Shown: piece by piece, positions 36,222 through 43,997 of the stretch
How positions within the stretch are numbered: the stretch's first letter is position 1
Layout: every line of letters begins with the position of its first letter
Assembly (NCBI RefSeq): GCF_000246855.1
Contig: NC_016609.1
Coordinates: 2,170,001-2,234,000, forward strand
Direction of reading: 5' to 3'
DNA: 64,000 nt
From: Niastella koreensis GR20-10
GTDB taxonomy: Bacteria > Bacteroidota > Bacteroidia > Chitinophagales > Chitinophagaceae
Program-made: the position numbers and the translations under genes
Notes under the pieces: model-generated
The model's database searches: none
Told to the model about the DNA's origin: nothing
Seen by the model: the letters and a program-made list of their open reading frames with translations, nothing else

Positions 36222-37523
36222 TTATAACGGACGGGCCTGATTTTTATTTTCCGGTTTTGACTTTTCTTTCAGTAATTGGATGGCGGTCCATAAAACCCCT
36301 GCTTCGCCTTTAAAACCGGAGGAACCTTTGGGCTCATTGGCGGGTGTGTACCATTCGTAAAACCCTTTATTGGCTAAAACGCGCTCCAGCATGGGCGTAA
36401 GTGCCTCCCTGGCTTCGTTCTGTAAGTTATACCGGAGTAATTGGGTTATCATTCTGCCGCCAAACCAGGTCCAGTCGCCTCCGTTTTGGTAGGAGTAGGG
36501 GCCCATGCCGGTATTTTTAAAGGAGCCGGCCGGGTAAACCGGGTAAAGCGTAAGCCCAATGGTGGCGGCATGCGCCTGTTTTACGTTTTCCTGCATATTG
36601 CGGTAGGCCTGTTCCACTTCGCTTTTACTTAATAACCCGGCTTCGATGGCAACGGTAGTGCCGCCGTGATAATACACTTCCGATTCGTTGAACGATGGCG
36701 GAAAGGGCGAACTGCCCAGGTATATATGTGGCCGGTATTTTTGATGAGCAGCATCCCACAAATGTTTTCGGATATTCTTTTTAAAATCCTCTCTGGTTTT
36801 TGTCCAGTACCGCCGTTGCGTTGGGGACAAACTGGCCATGCCGAGGTAATCGTTCAGCGCGATCACAAACATGGCGTTGTCGTAAATGTCAATCGCCTGA
36901 TGCGTGTCGGCATTCATTTCAACACCCCAGTCATGTTCGGGTTGTACATCGCCCCAGTCGGCTGTGGTGGCGCCCCAGAGCAATCCATAGGTGGCATTGT
37001 ACCGTTTGGCCATTAAGAATTGCAGCGCCTGCTCCAGGTGCTGTTGAATGGAAACGGAGTTTATCGTGTCTGTAAGAATAGACTGATCGCCGGTATTGCG
37101 AATGTACCTGGCAATTGCCTGCACCAGCGAAGTTTCCTGGTCGGTTTCCACGGTATTCTTATGACCGGCGTATTCCGGGGCCAGCGGGGTATAGTAATAA
37201 TTGTAAGGAATGTTGGTGCTTTTAGGTTTTGGAATATAGCCATCCAGGATAGCGCCATCCGGCTGTTGAAACTGGATAAAGGTGAGCAGGCTTTTCCGGA
37301 TGCGGGCCTTATCGTTCACTTTGCAGGCCACATCCATAAAGGTGTTAAAGTCCCTGATCCAAACCTCGCCATAGCCATCGCCGGCGTTAAAACCTTTTTT
37401 GATCAATTGTTCGGCCATCACCTGTACGGAATCGGCCATTTTAAAGAGGTTTGCCTGTTGTTGACTATAAACCGCGCTACCAGTCAGGAGGCTAAAAGAA
37501 AGGGCAATCGTTTGAAAATTCAT
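36222..37523 (-). CDS. Secreted (alpha/alpha)6-barrel glycoside hydrolase-like protein
   Basis: Signal peptide (about 20 residues), then a 410-residue six-hairpin toroid protein with WIRDFNTFMD, TDQETSLVQAIARY, WGDVQPEHDWG, AIDIYDNAMFV and GGDWTWFGGRMITQLLRY, which place acidic residues in the catalytic pocket (candidates D in WIRDF and D/E in the WGDVQPEHDWG loop). I cannot assign a CAZy family with certainty; GH78/GH63/GH15-like proteins share the fold. Likely periplasmic, acting on oligosaccharides. Confidence 0.7.
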   Translation of the reverse strand: MNFQTIALSFSLLTGSAVYSQQQANLFKMADSVQVMAEQLIKKGFNAGDGYGEVWIRDFNTFMDVACKVNDKARIRKSLLTFIQFQQPDGAILDGYIPKPKSTNIPYNYYYTPLAPEYAGHKNTVETDQETSLVQAIARYIRNTGDQSILTDTINSVSIQQHLEQALQFLMAKRYNATYGLLWGATTADWGDVQPEHDWGVEMNADTHQAIDIYDNAMFVIALNDYLGMASLSPTQRRYWTKTREDFKKNIRKHLWDAAHQKYRPHIYLGSSPFPPSFNESEVYYHGGTTVAIEAGLLSKSEVEQAYRNMQENVKQAHAATIGLTLYPVYPAGSFKNTGMGPYSYQNGGDWTWFGGRMITQLLRYNLQNEAREALTPMLERVLANKGFYEWYTPANEPKGSSGFKGEAGVLWTAIQLLKEKSKPENKNQARPL

Positions 37524-37662
37524 TATAAGCTGTTATGTATGCACATAGTTACGATTTGCGCAAATGAAATCCAAAAATAAGAATCAGGGGAATTATTTTA
37601 TTGTTAATAATCAATTGTTTGTGATTTTATTGTTCTGGTATCATGTATTTACATGTTGATGT

Positions 37663-38883
37663 TTATTGCAGCAGTTTCACCAATGCTGTTTTGTTGTTTT
37701 TCATCGCCAGCGACAAAGGCGTCAGGCCATCTTTGTTCATTATTTGTAAAGAAAGACCGCTGTTTCGCAGTAATTGAATGGTGTTTTCAACCAAACCCCG
37801 GCTCAACACAGCCTGGTGTAACAGGGTGTTTCCCTTTTCGTTTCTAAGGGCCTGTAAGGCGGGTTTGAAATTTTTCAGGAAGGGCGTCAGCATATCCAGC
37901 TCGTTTCTTTTTACCAGGTCGAAAATAACCTCCGGGGCCGATTCAACGATGTGACGCAGGAGCCAGTGCGCGCGCCGGGAAAAGAATGTTTTAAAATGCT
38001 TGCGGGTTTTATTGTTGCTGGTAAAAGCATTGATGAGTTTAGTGGCAACTTCTTTTGTTATATTCGGCCGCAGGGCGTTTATATACTGTTTTGTCGCTTC
38101 TTCTTCATAAGGAAACAGCAGGAATAACCAGTTAATCTGTATTGTGGCCAGGCGGCTGAAAAATGATACATTTTGATAGTAATCGTCCCTGTAGATTGGT
38201 GAAAACCCATAAGAGATCATAGCGAGGATGAGCTTTTCCTGTATTTCAGCATGTGCGGTTAAATAAATTAAACAATTGAGGTAAATACTGAATGGATGGA
38301 AGGAATATTCTTCCGGTATCCGGGGAAAGCTATCGATGATCCAGCTGAAGAGGGTATAACAGGTGTCGTATTGCTCCTGGTTTTTAAGCCAGATACCGGT
38401 TTCAACACCAGCGGCCAGGTACAGGACGATCCACTCCAGGCTAATGGCGCCACCATTGCCTATATACGCTTTTTGCGTATTCAGGTTGGCGCCGGCAATA
38501 ATGGTTAACCGAACAATTTCTTTTGTCAGCTCAAGGGCAGGGCTGTCGGTTAAGTCGGGTATTCCTTTTATCAGATCGGCCAGGTTGAAGGGGCCTAATT
38601 CAGAGTCGTCCAACAAACTGGCAGAAGCGCCCTGTTCAACGAGCTGCCGGATCGTTTTCAGTAATTCCTGCGATTCAGTTAAGTTCATTCTTGCAGCATA
38701 ACTGTCCAGCCGTTCAAAGGCTCTTTTAAATTGTTTATCCAGTTCTGTTGCCCGTTCCTGCTTCAATGCATTCCGCTTAGTTAACCATTGGGCTTTTTCT
38801 TTTTCAATGGCCCTGCGGGCGACTATCATTTCCTGTTTTGTTTCTTCGTATTTTTTTATAGGGAAAGGGTTGGTTGCTGTCAT
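37663..38883 (-). CDS. Ankyrin-repeat protein
   Basis: The C-terminal 70 residues carry two ankyrin repeats (GNTLLHQAVLSRGLVENTIQLL and DGLTPLSLAMKNNKTALVKLL). The preceding 320 residues are helical with a coiled-coil start (AIEKEKAQWLTKRNALKQER) and weaker repeat-like units such as LNTQKAYIGNGGAISLEWIV. No catalytic motif is seen; it is probably a protein-protein scaffold. Divergent from the TPR-like gene at 39011, with a 130-base shared upstream region. Confidence 0.75.
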   Translation of the reverse strand: MTATNPFPIKKYEETKQEMIVARRAIEKEKAQWLTKRNALKQERATELDKQFKRAFERLDSYAARMNLTESQELLKTIRQLVEQGASASLLDDSELGPFNLADLIKGIPDLTDSPALELTKEIVRLTIIAGANLNTQKAYIGNGGAISLEWIVLYLAAGVETGIWLKNQEQYDTCYTLFSWIIDSFPRIPEEYSFHPFSIYLNCLIYLTAHAEIQEKLILAMISYGFSPIYRDDYYQNVSFFSRLATIQINWLFLLFPYEEEATKQYINALRPNITKEVATKLINAFTSNNKTRKHFKTFFSRRAHWLLRHIVESAPEVIFDLVKRNELDMLTPFLKNFKPALQALRNEKGNTLLHQAVLSRGLVENTIQLLRNSGLSLQIMNKDGLTPLSLAMKNNKTALVKLLQ

Positions 38884-39010
38884 AAATGTTTAAAATTACT
38901 CAATTGTTCTATTCTTGCTACTAAGGGTAATTGGGCATTTATTTAAAATTAGTCACGGCGCTTGCCGGGTAACAAGTTTTATTGTATTTAGCAGTTTTAA
39001 AAAAGGCATC

Positions 39011-40402
39011 ATGGAAAAAGAAGTGTTAGAAGAGCAATTACTGGAAATTGCAAATGGCCGGGATGATGGAAAGTTGGACGAGTTGGTAGAAAGCCTTGCT
39101 GCCGATGACCGGCAACGTTATAAAAAGGAACTGGCTGATGCCTACCTAGACATTTACGCTGTGTGGCATTATGATTACATGTGCGATAAAGTAACGACAT
39201 CGGAAGGACCGGATTCTTTTTTAGCCTATCTGTTGGAACTGATAGACAAAGCTGATAAAATAAATCCATCCCACACCAATAATCAGCAAAGGGCTTACTG
39301 TTACGAATCGTGGGCCGACCTGAAAGATAACCCGGAAGAGAAAATGATGTTCCTGGAAAAGGCCGAACAGGAAATACAGACAGCCTTAAAAATGGAACCC
39401 AATTCAAGTTGGCTGAACAATCACTTGGTTGGGATCTTACTGGATAAAATAAAGACCGGTAATCAATACCGGGATAAAGACTTTGCAGTAGCGTTGGAGA
39501 ACTTTGAACAGGGAGTATTACATTACGAGGGTGGAAATCAACTGACCCTTATTTACAGGTGCACTGATATCTTAAGAATGCCTTTCCCCGAAAACAAATA
39601 CTGGTATGGCGTTTTTCTGGAAAAGCAAAATACCGTGTTGCATAGAAGGGCTGAAAAGGACCCGCTTATTTACCTGGATTGGGTGACCGAACTGAAAAGA
39701 ATTATTGAAAATTATGGCCCTGAAACGCCGCTCCATCTGCAGGATGTAATACAACAGTTGACAGACTTATTAAAACGGTTAACCAATTTTGGATCGGATG
39801 ATCCCGAAAAACTGAATGACCTGGGCCATGCTTTTGCAAAAACTGCCGGCGCGTTGGGTAAAACAGGTAGTACAGCCGAAGCATTGGATCATTACGAACT
39901 GGCGGTGAAATACTTCACCATGGCGCAGGATATTAACCCGGCGGCATGGACGTATACCGTATATGCCACCAATGCATTAATGGCCATGGCCGCCATTTAT
40001 TATACCAGGAACGACAAAGCCACCGTATTGGCTTTGTTTGAAAAAGGACAAAACATCTTCTTAAAGGTGTATAAACCCGAGGAAGACTTTACTGTCAATA
40101 TTTATTGGGGTGAGTTCCTGATTGAATATGCACGGCTGGTATATGATTTTGAATCACCCGCCATCTTACAGCAGGCCGAAGAGAAATTGCTGATAGCGCA
40201 GGAACTTGGGAGAAATGGGTGCGATCAACCCTATATAGCCCGGGCAAAGGTAGCGTTGAAGTTAGGGGATAAGGAAAAATGCCTGGCCATACTCGCGGAG
40301 TGTAAACGGGTATTTAGCCATGCGCACGCTGCCTATAGTTTAAGTAAAGTAACGGAAGATGAGGATTTTGCTTTATTGAAACAGGAAATATCAGCCCTCT
40401 AA
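39011..40402 (+). CDS. TPR-like repeat protein
   Basis: Starting at ATG 39011 (a start 96 bases upstream would add an unlikely leader), the 463-residue protein is a superhelix of TPR-like units, e.g. KAEQEIQTALKMEPNSSWLN and ALDHYELAVKYFTMAQDINP, with repeated acidic and Pro-containing turns. No enzymatic motif or signal peptide is apparent. The function is unknown, perhaps scaffold or chaperone; no other gene is clearly co-transcribed. Confidence 0.7.
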   Translation: MEKEVLEEQLLEIANGRDDGKLDELVESLAADDRQRYKKELADAYLDIYAVWHYDYMCDKVTTSEGPDSFLAYLLELIDKADKINPSHTNNQQRAYCYESWADLKDNPEEKMMFLEKAEQEIQTALKMEPNSSWLNNHLVGILLDKIKTGNQYRDKDFAVALENFEQGVLHYEGGNQLTLIYRCTDILRMPFPENKYWYGVFLEKQNTVLHRRAEKDPLIYLDWVTELKRIIENYGPETPLHLQDVIQQLTDLLKRLTNFGSDDPEKLNDLGHAFAKTAGALGKTGSTAEALDHYELAVKYFTMAQDINPAAWTYTVYATNALMAMAAIYYTRNDKATVLALFEKGQNIFLKVYKPEEDFTVNIYWGEFLIEYARLVYDFESPAILQQAEEKLLIAQELGRNGCDQPYIARAKVALKLGDKEKCLAILAECKRVFSHAHAAYSLSKVTEDEDFALLKQEISAL

Positions 40403-40424
40403 ATTTTTTAAAACCTGCCCTTAT

Positions 40425-40541
40425 ATGACCATGATCTTTAAAAAATCGTTCCGCAAATTGCTCTTTTGGTCTCTTACCATTTTTGTTTGTATGTTCCTGC
40501 TGCGTTTGTTGTATGGGTATTCCGTAACCAGTTCCAGGTAA
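40425..40541 (+). CDS. Short single-helix membrane peptide, possible gene remnant
   Basis: A 38-residue frame (MTMIFKKSFRKLLFWS..., then a helix TIFVCMFLLRLLYGY) starts 23 bases after the TPR gene. The frame continues in phase after its TAA for 14 more codons (GGDLGNFDSENEF) before another stop. The helix followed by LLYGY resembles the N-terminus of a larger Bacteroidota membrane protein, so this may be a truncated gene rather than a true small protein. Confidence 0.35.
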   Translation: MTMIFKKSFRKLLFWSLTIFVCMFLLRLLYGYSVTSSR

Positions 40542-40677
40542 GGTGGTGATCTGGGAAACTTTGATTCGGAAAATGAATTTTGAACCGTAAAGCTATCATT
40601 AAGATAAATTAAAACTCATCAGCGCGGTGAGCCGCAAGCTCAACGAGTAACATCATTCTGTTTTTGAAATGGCCGTT

Positions 40678-40914
40678 TTAGGGCAGCAGGGCGATGCCGA
40701 AATTGAATTGATTGATAGTGCTGTCGTCACCGGAAATAATAAACGATACTTTACCCACACCTTTATCATCAGGACCACATAAGACCACATTGCCTGTTTT
40801 CAGATTTATGGAATTAATCTCTTTTGTAAGCAAAGGCTTTTGTTGTTCCCTGCATGCCGGCACCAATGTGGCGGCTATGAGCGCAACCGTTATGATCGAT
40901 TTTAATTGATTCAT
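40678..40914 (-). CDS. Small lipoprotein
   Basis: 78 residues with a lipoprotein signal (IITVALIAATLVPAC, Cys21 as lipidation site) and a mature 58-residue part of mixed beta content. No family is recognised. The cell location should be the outer or inner membrane. Confidence 0.55.
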   Translation of the reverse strand: MNQLKSIITVALIAATLVPACREQQKPLLTKEINSINLKTGNVVLCGPDDKGVGKVSFIISGDDSTINQFNFGIALLP

Positions 40915-41072
40915 GTTAGTGAGCGGGTTGAATGGCTTATGAAAACTGATTCCGGTGCAGTGTACGGATGGGATATGGAAATAAATTTAAGAATATTTTA
41001 TGGGTTTTGATTCTATCATTATTTTGCTATTTTTACCTTTCGGTTTTTATGATTTAACCTTAAAAACAACCC

Positions 41073-41471
41073 ATGAATCAAAAACCCTCAAACGCCTTTA
41101 TTGGGGCGTCGTGGATTGCCCTTGGCGCCGGTATGCTTGGCTTTTTAATAGGCTTGTGGCGCGCTGAAATGCAACTGAATGAAAAGGGATATTATTTTAC
41201 GGTTTTAATGTTCGGTCTTTTTGCAGTTGTTTCTGTTCAAAAAAGCGTTCGTGACAGACTGGAGGGTATTCCCGTTACTGACATCTATTATGGCTTAAGC
41301 TGGTTCTGCACCATTCTGGCCATTGTATTATTATCGATTGGTTTATGGAATGCCACCATCCTTCCCAGCGAAAAAGGGTATTATGGTTTCTCATTTTTAC
41401 TGGCTTTGTTTGGCGCTATTGCCGTGCAAAAGAATACGCGGGATGCGAAATCAACAGACAAAAAGCAATAG
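41073..41471 (+). CDS. YiaA/YiaB family inner-membrane protein
   Basis: Four transmembrane helices arranged as two similar halves: [22 protein letters not shown], a second helix ending VQKSVRDR, then a repeat with [20 protein letters not shown] and a matching VQKNTRD. This duplicated Trp/Gly-rich hairpin is the YiaA/YiaB family. Function unknown. The stop codon forms part of a complex inverted repeat (see 41466-41550). Confidence 0.85.
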   Translation: MNQKPSNAFIGASWIALGAGMLGFLIGLWRAEMQLNEKGYYFTVLMFGLFAVVSVQKSVRDRLEGIPVTDIYYGLSWFCTILAIVLLSIGLWNATILPSEKGYYGFSFLLALFGAIAVQKNTRDAKSTDKKQ

Positions 41472-41550
41472 ACAATAGTCAAAAAAAATTATTAAGAAAT
41501 TGGCAATAGGGAATGCTCAAAGTGCGGACTCTATTGCCAATTGTCTATTG
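41466..41550. repeat. Two-armed inverted repeat after the YiaA-like gene
   Basis: CAATAGACAA (41466-41475) pairs with TTGTCTATTG (41541-41550), and TTGGCAATAG (41500-41509) pairs with CTATTGCCAA (41531-41540), both perfect. The two stems are nested, so RNA from either strand could fold into an extended hairpin. The left arm includes the stop codon of the YiaA-like gene. Confidence 0.7.
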
Positions 41551-41587
41551 ATTAAATAGTAGTGCGTTCAGCATTGAGCGTTCAGCG

Positions 41588-41626
41588 TAAAAACAAAAGC
41601 TTCTGAACAGGAATCAGAAGCTTTTG
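41588..41626 (-). terminator. Terminator of the receiver/kinase operon
   Basis: Perfect 13-base stem CAAAAGCTTCTGA / TCAGAAGCTTTTG with a 7-base loop; read on the minus strand it is followed by TTTTTA. It lies 50 bases after the stop of the sensor-kinase gene. Confidence 0.85.
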
Positions 41627-41676
41627 AGAAGGTACAACGCTCAATTATTTTGAACAGTATGTACATGTATTGGTTT

Positions 41677-42681
41677 TCATATAGGAATGCTGATGTGTAA
41701 TCTGCAGCCTTTACCTGGCGAGGTAATGATCTCACATTGACCATGCAGGTTGCGGGTGCGCTCTCTGATGTTGATTAACCCAATGCCATCCACCTGGTGG
41801 TCAGGCTCGAAACCAATGCCATCGTCGTCAATTATCAACTCTACATGCCGGTCATCGGTTTCGAGGGTCATAACCACCGTTCTTGCTCTGCTGTGCTCTA
41901 TTATGTTTCTGAATTGTTCCTGGAGGATACGGTAAATATTGACCTTCTTGTAATCGGAGATCAGGTCTTCATTAAAGTGATGGATTCCGAACAGGATATT
42001 TATTTTGTGGATTTTTTTGATGTCTTCAATGAAAGCTTTTACACTTTCCAATAGGGTATCTTTTTGCAGTTTTTGTAACACCATTCCACGCGACAGCTTC
42101 TTGATCTCTTCTATTGCTTCTTTCAATAATTCAATGGTCAGTTCCTTTGCTTTTTGATTGTCTGCCTTATACACCTGAACAAGGTCCAGGTGTAGTTTGG
42201 CAGAACATAGCAGTTGGTTCACGTTATCATGTAGCTCTTGTCCAATTACCAACCGCTCATGCTCCAGCATCTTAAATAACATACCAGAGATGGCGTTCAC
42301 GCTCTCAGCTTGCAACGCCTTTTCGCTCATGTGACCCGCGCAAAGTATATAGCCATTTTCATCTTTCCCGGAAACCAGGTGGAAAAATGACCATTTAAAA
42401 GTAAGTGTACGGTTAGGGCCGGAATAGGTGTACAGATTAATGGGTAAGGTTTGTAAAGTTGGGTCGTTGTTTACCAGTAGGGTATCGAAAATTTCCCGGT
42501 CGGTTTCTGAAAGCAGGGATTGAAATTGATCCAGTTGCTTAGGGGTTCCAGGTCCAAACTCTTTGTTCATGGCCGCATTCATAGAAAGGATCCGGCCGTC
42601 TTGATCAATGATTGCATAGTACACCGATTCCGTGCCGCCGGTGGGCAGCGCATTCGGTGACGATCCGTCACTCAGGTTCAT
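41677..42681 (-). CDS. Sensor histidine kinase, HisKA_3 type
   Basis: Residues 20-120 are a PAS-like sensor domain (YYAIIDQDGRILSMNAAM). The dimerisation helix has LVIGQELHDNVNQLL (phosphoacceptor H151) and the ATPase domain IDDDGIGFEPDHQVDGIGLINIRERTR, so it belongs to the NarX/DegS class that phosphorylates a NarL-type regulator. No transmembrane segment is seen, so the sensor is cytoplasmic. It starts 8 bases after the receiver gene and they form one operon; since that receiver lacks a DNA-binding domain, output probably passes by other regulators. Confidence 0.88.
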   Translation of the reverse strand: MNLSDGSSPNALPTGGTESVYYAIIDQDGRILSMNAAMNKEFGPGTPKQLDQFQSLLSETDREIFDTLLVNNDPTLQTLPINLYTYSGPNRTLTFKWSFFHLVSGKDENGYILCAGHMSEKALQAESVNAISGMLFKMLEHERLVIGQELHDNVNQLLCSAKLHLDLVQVYKADNQKAKELTIELLKEAIEEIKKLSRGMVLQKLQKDTLLESVKAFIEDIKKIHKINILFGIHHFNEDLISDYKKVNIYRILQEQFRNIIEHSRARTVVMTLETDDRHVELIIDDDGIGFEPDHQVDGIGLINIRERTRNLHGQCEIITSPGKGCRLHISIPI

Positions 42682-42689
42682 AGCTAGTT

Positions 42690-43079
42690 TTACTTTGTTT
42701 TTACAAGGCTTTCAAGGGCCTCATCTGTTATGCCTGTAATGGAGTCGTACCCCATAGACTTCTCTACATAATAATCAGCTCCAAGGCGCATGCATGTTTC
42801 GAAATATTCCCCAGGGTCGTTATTAGTAAGCATGGCGATCTTTACATGCTTGTTGCTGCCCCTGATCTTTACCAGCAAATCAATCCCACTCCTGTCTGGC
42901 AGGTTAATATCAAGGAATACAACGTGTGGCGTTTTTCGGGCGAACATCGTTATGCCATCTTCATAGCAGCCGGCTACCGCTATGGAGACCTCATTGTAGC
43001 GTTCTAAAAGCAGTTGTTGAACACGATGAATGAATAAGGCAGAATCATCTATTATGAGGATACAGAGAGAATTGCTCAT
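42690..43079 (-). CDS. Stand-alone receiver, operon with HisKA_3 kinase
   Basis: 129 residues from the ATG at 43079: acidic pair IIDDS, phosphoacceptor Asp57 in VFLDINLPDRSG, Lys in YVEKSMG. It has no output domain. The promoter at 43106-43113 lies 26 bases upstream and excludes the longer start at 43145. It is the first gene of the operon with the kinase. Confidence 0.88.
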   Translation of the reverse strand: MSNSLCILIIDDSALFIHRVQQLLLERYNEVSIAVAGCYEDGITMFARKTPHVVFLDINLPDRSGIDLLVKIRGSNKHVKIAMLTNNDPGEYFETCMRLGADYYVEKSMGYDSITGITDEALESLVKTK

Positions 43080-43105
43080 CCATTGCCGTTTGTTTGTTTG
43101 GAATG

Positions 43106-43113
43106 CAAAGGTA
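43106..43113 (-). promoter_or_regulatory. Promoter of the receiver/kinase operon
   Basis: Minus-strand TACCTTTG is a perfect TAnnTTTG box; TTTA 19 bases upstream is a plausible -33 element. Confidence 0.65.
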
Positions 43114-43194
43114 CATCGAAACAGCATGCCCGTAAATAGGGTCAATTGTCGTTTTTGTGTAAGGATGACAATTACTGTTTGTGGTAGTTTGTAC

Positions 43195-43365
43195 TACAAG
43201 GGCAGCTGCAAGCTGTAAGCTCCAAGCTTCAGGCCGTCGCGGCAGCGGGAAAGGCACATGGCAGTAAGAAAACTAAAGACTCCAGGCTGAATGCCGTGCA
43301 GAGATGTATTGCTTATGACTTATAGCTTGCAGCTTGTGGCCTGCGGCATAGGACCTGGAGTTCAA
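43195..43365. repeat. Stuttering degenerate repeats
   Basis: The intergenic DNA is full of reworded versions of one unit, such as GCAGCTGCAAGCTGTAAGC, CCAAGCTTCAGGC, GACTTATAGCTTGCAGC and GTGGCCTGCGGC. These are neither tandem nor exact copies. No gene seems to be present. Confidence 0.6.
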
Positions 43366-43367
43366 TT

Positions 43368-43997
43368 TTATATTAATTTATTTTCAATAGCATACAATGT
43401 AAGTTCCGCATTGTTCTGCATACTCATCTTTTCAAGTATTCGCGACCGGTAGGTGCTTATGGTGTTTACGCTTAAGGAAAGGGAGGTGGCGATTTCGGAA
43501 ACCGTTTTCCCGGAGGCCAGTCGTTTCAGCACATCAAATTCCCGTTCTGATAGTTTTTCGTGCGGTAGCTGGTTGGGATCGTCGCCAAACGAGGCCGCTA
43601 ACTTTTCGGCTCCTTCGGCGCTTACATATTTTTTGCCCTGCAACAGTTGACGCACGGCTTTCAGCAGTTCATCGGGATGGCTTTCTTTATTCAGATAACC
43701 GGAAGCGCCCGCTTTCAGGGCCCGTACCACATACTGGTCCTCAGGATGCACGCTCAGGATCAACACGGGGGTATTGGGCAACACCTTTTTCAGTTGCTTC
43801 AGGGTTTCCAGGATGTTGCGGCCAGGCATGGAAATATCTGAAATAATCAGGTCCCATTTTTCGGCAACAGCTTCCTGCAGCAGGGCAGAAGAATCGGTTA
43901 CTTCGCTTACTTCGGAGCCGGGAAATTCTTCCCGTAAGAGGGTGCTCAGGCCTTTGCGGATAAGGCTATGATCATCGGCAATTAAAAATTTTGTCAC
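43368..43997 (-). CDS. NarL/LuxR-family response regulator
   Basis: Receiver domain (ADDH 7-10, Asp54 in LIISDISMPG, Lys in GYLNKESHPDEL) plus a C-terminal LuxR helix-turn-helix (KLSEREFDVLKRLASGKTVS... SLSVNTISTYRSRILEKM). Its start overlaps the stop of the neighbouring kinase by 4 bases, so the two are translationally coupled and form a cognate pair. Confidence 0.92.
   Translation of the reverse strand: MTKFLIADDHSLIRKGLSTLLREEFPGSEVSEVTDSSALLQEAVAEKWDLIISDISMPGRNILETLKQLKKVLPNTPVLILSVHPEDQYVVRALKAGASGYLNKESHPDELLKAVRQLLQGKKYVSAEGAEKLAASFGDDPNQLPHEKLSEREFDVLKRLASGKTVSEIATSLSLSVNTISTYRSRILEKMSMQNNAELTLYAIENKLI

Noticed and set aside
37020-37580. Plus-strand 186-residue frame opposite the glycosidase
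   Set aside because: It is the antisense shadow of a gene with a signal peptide and fold motifs.
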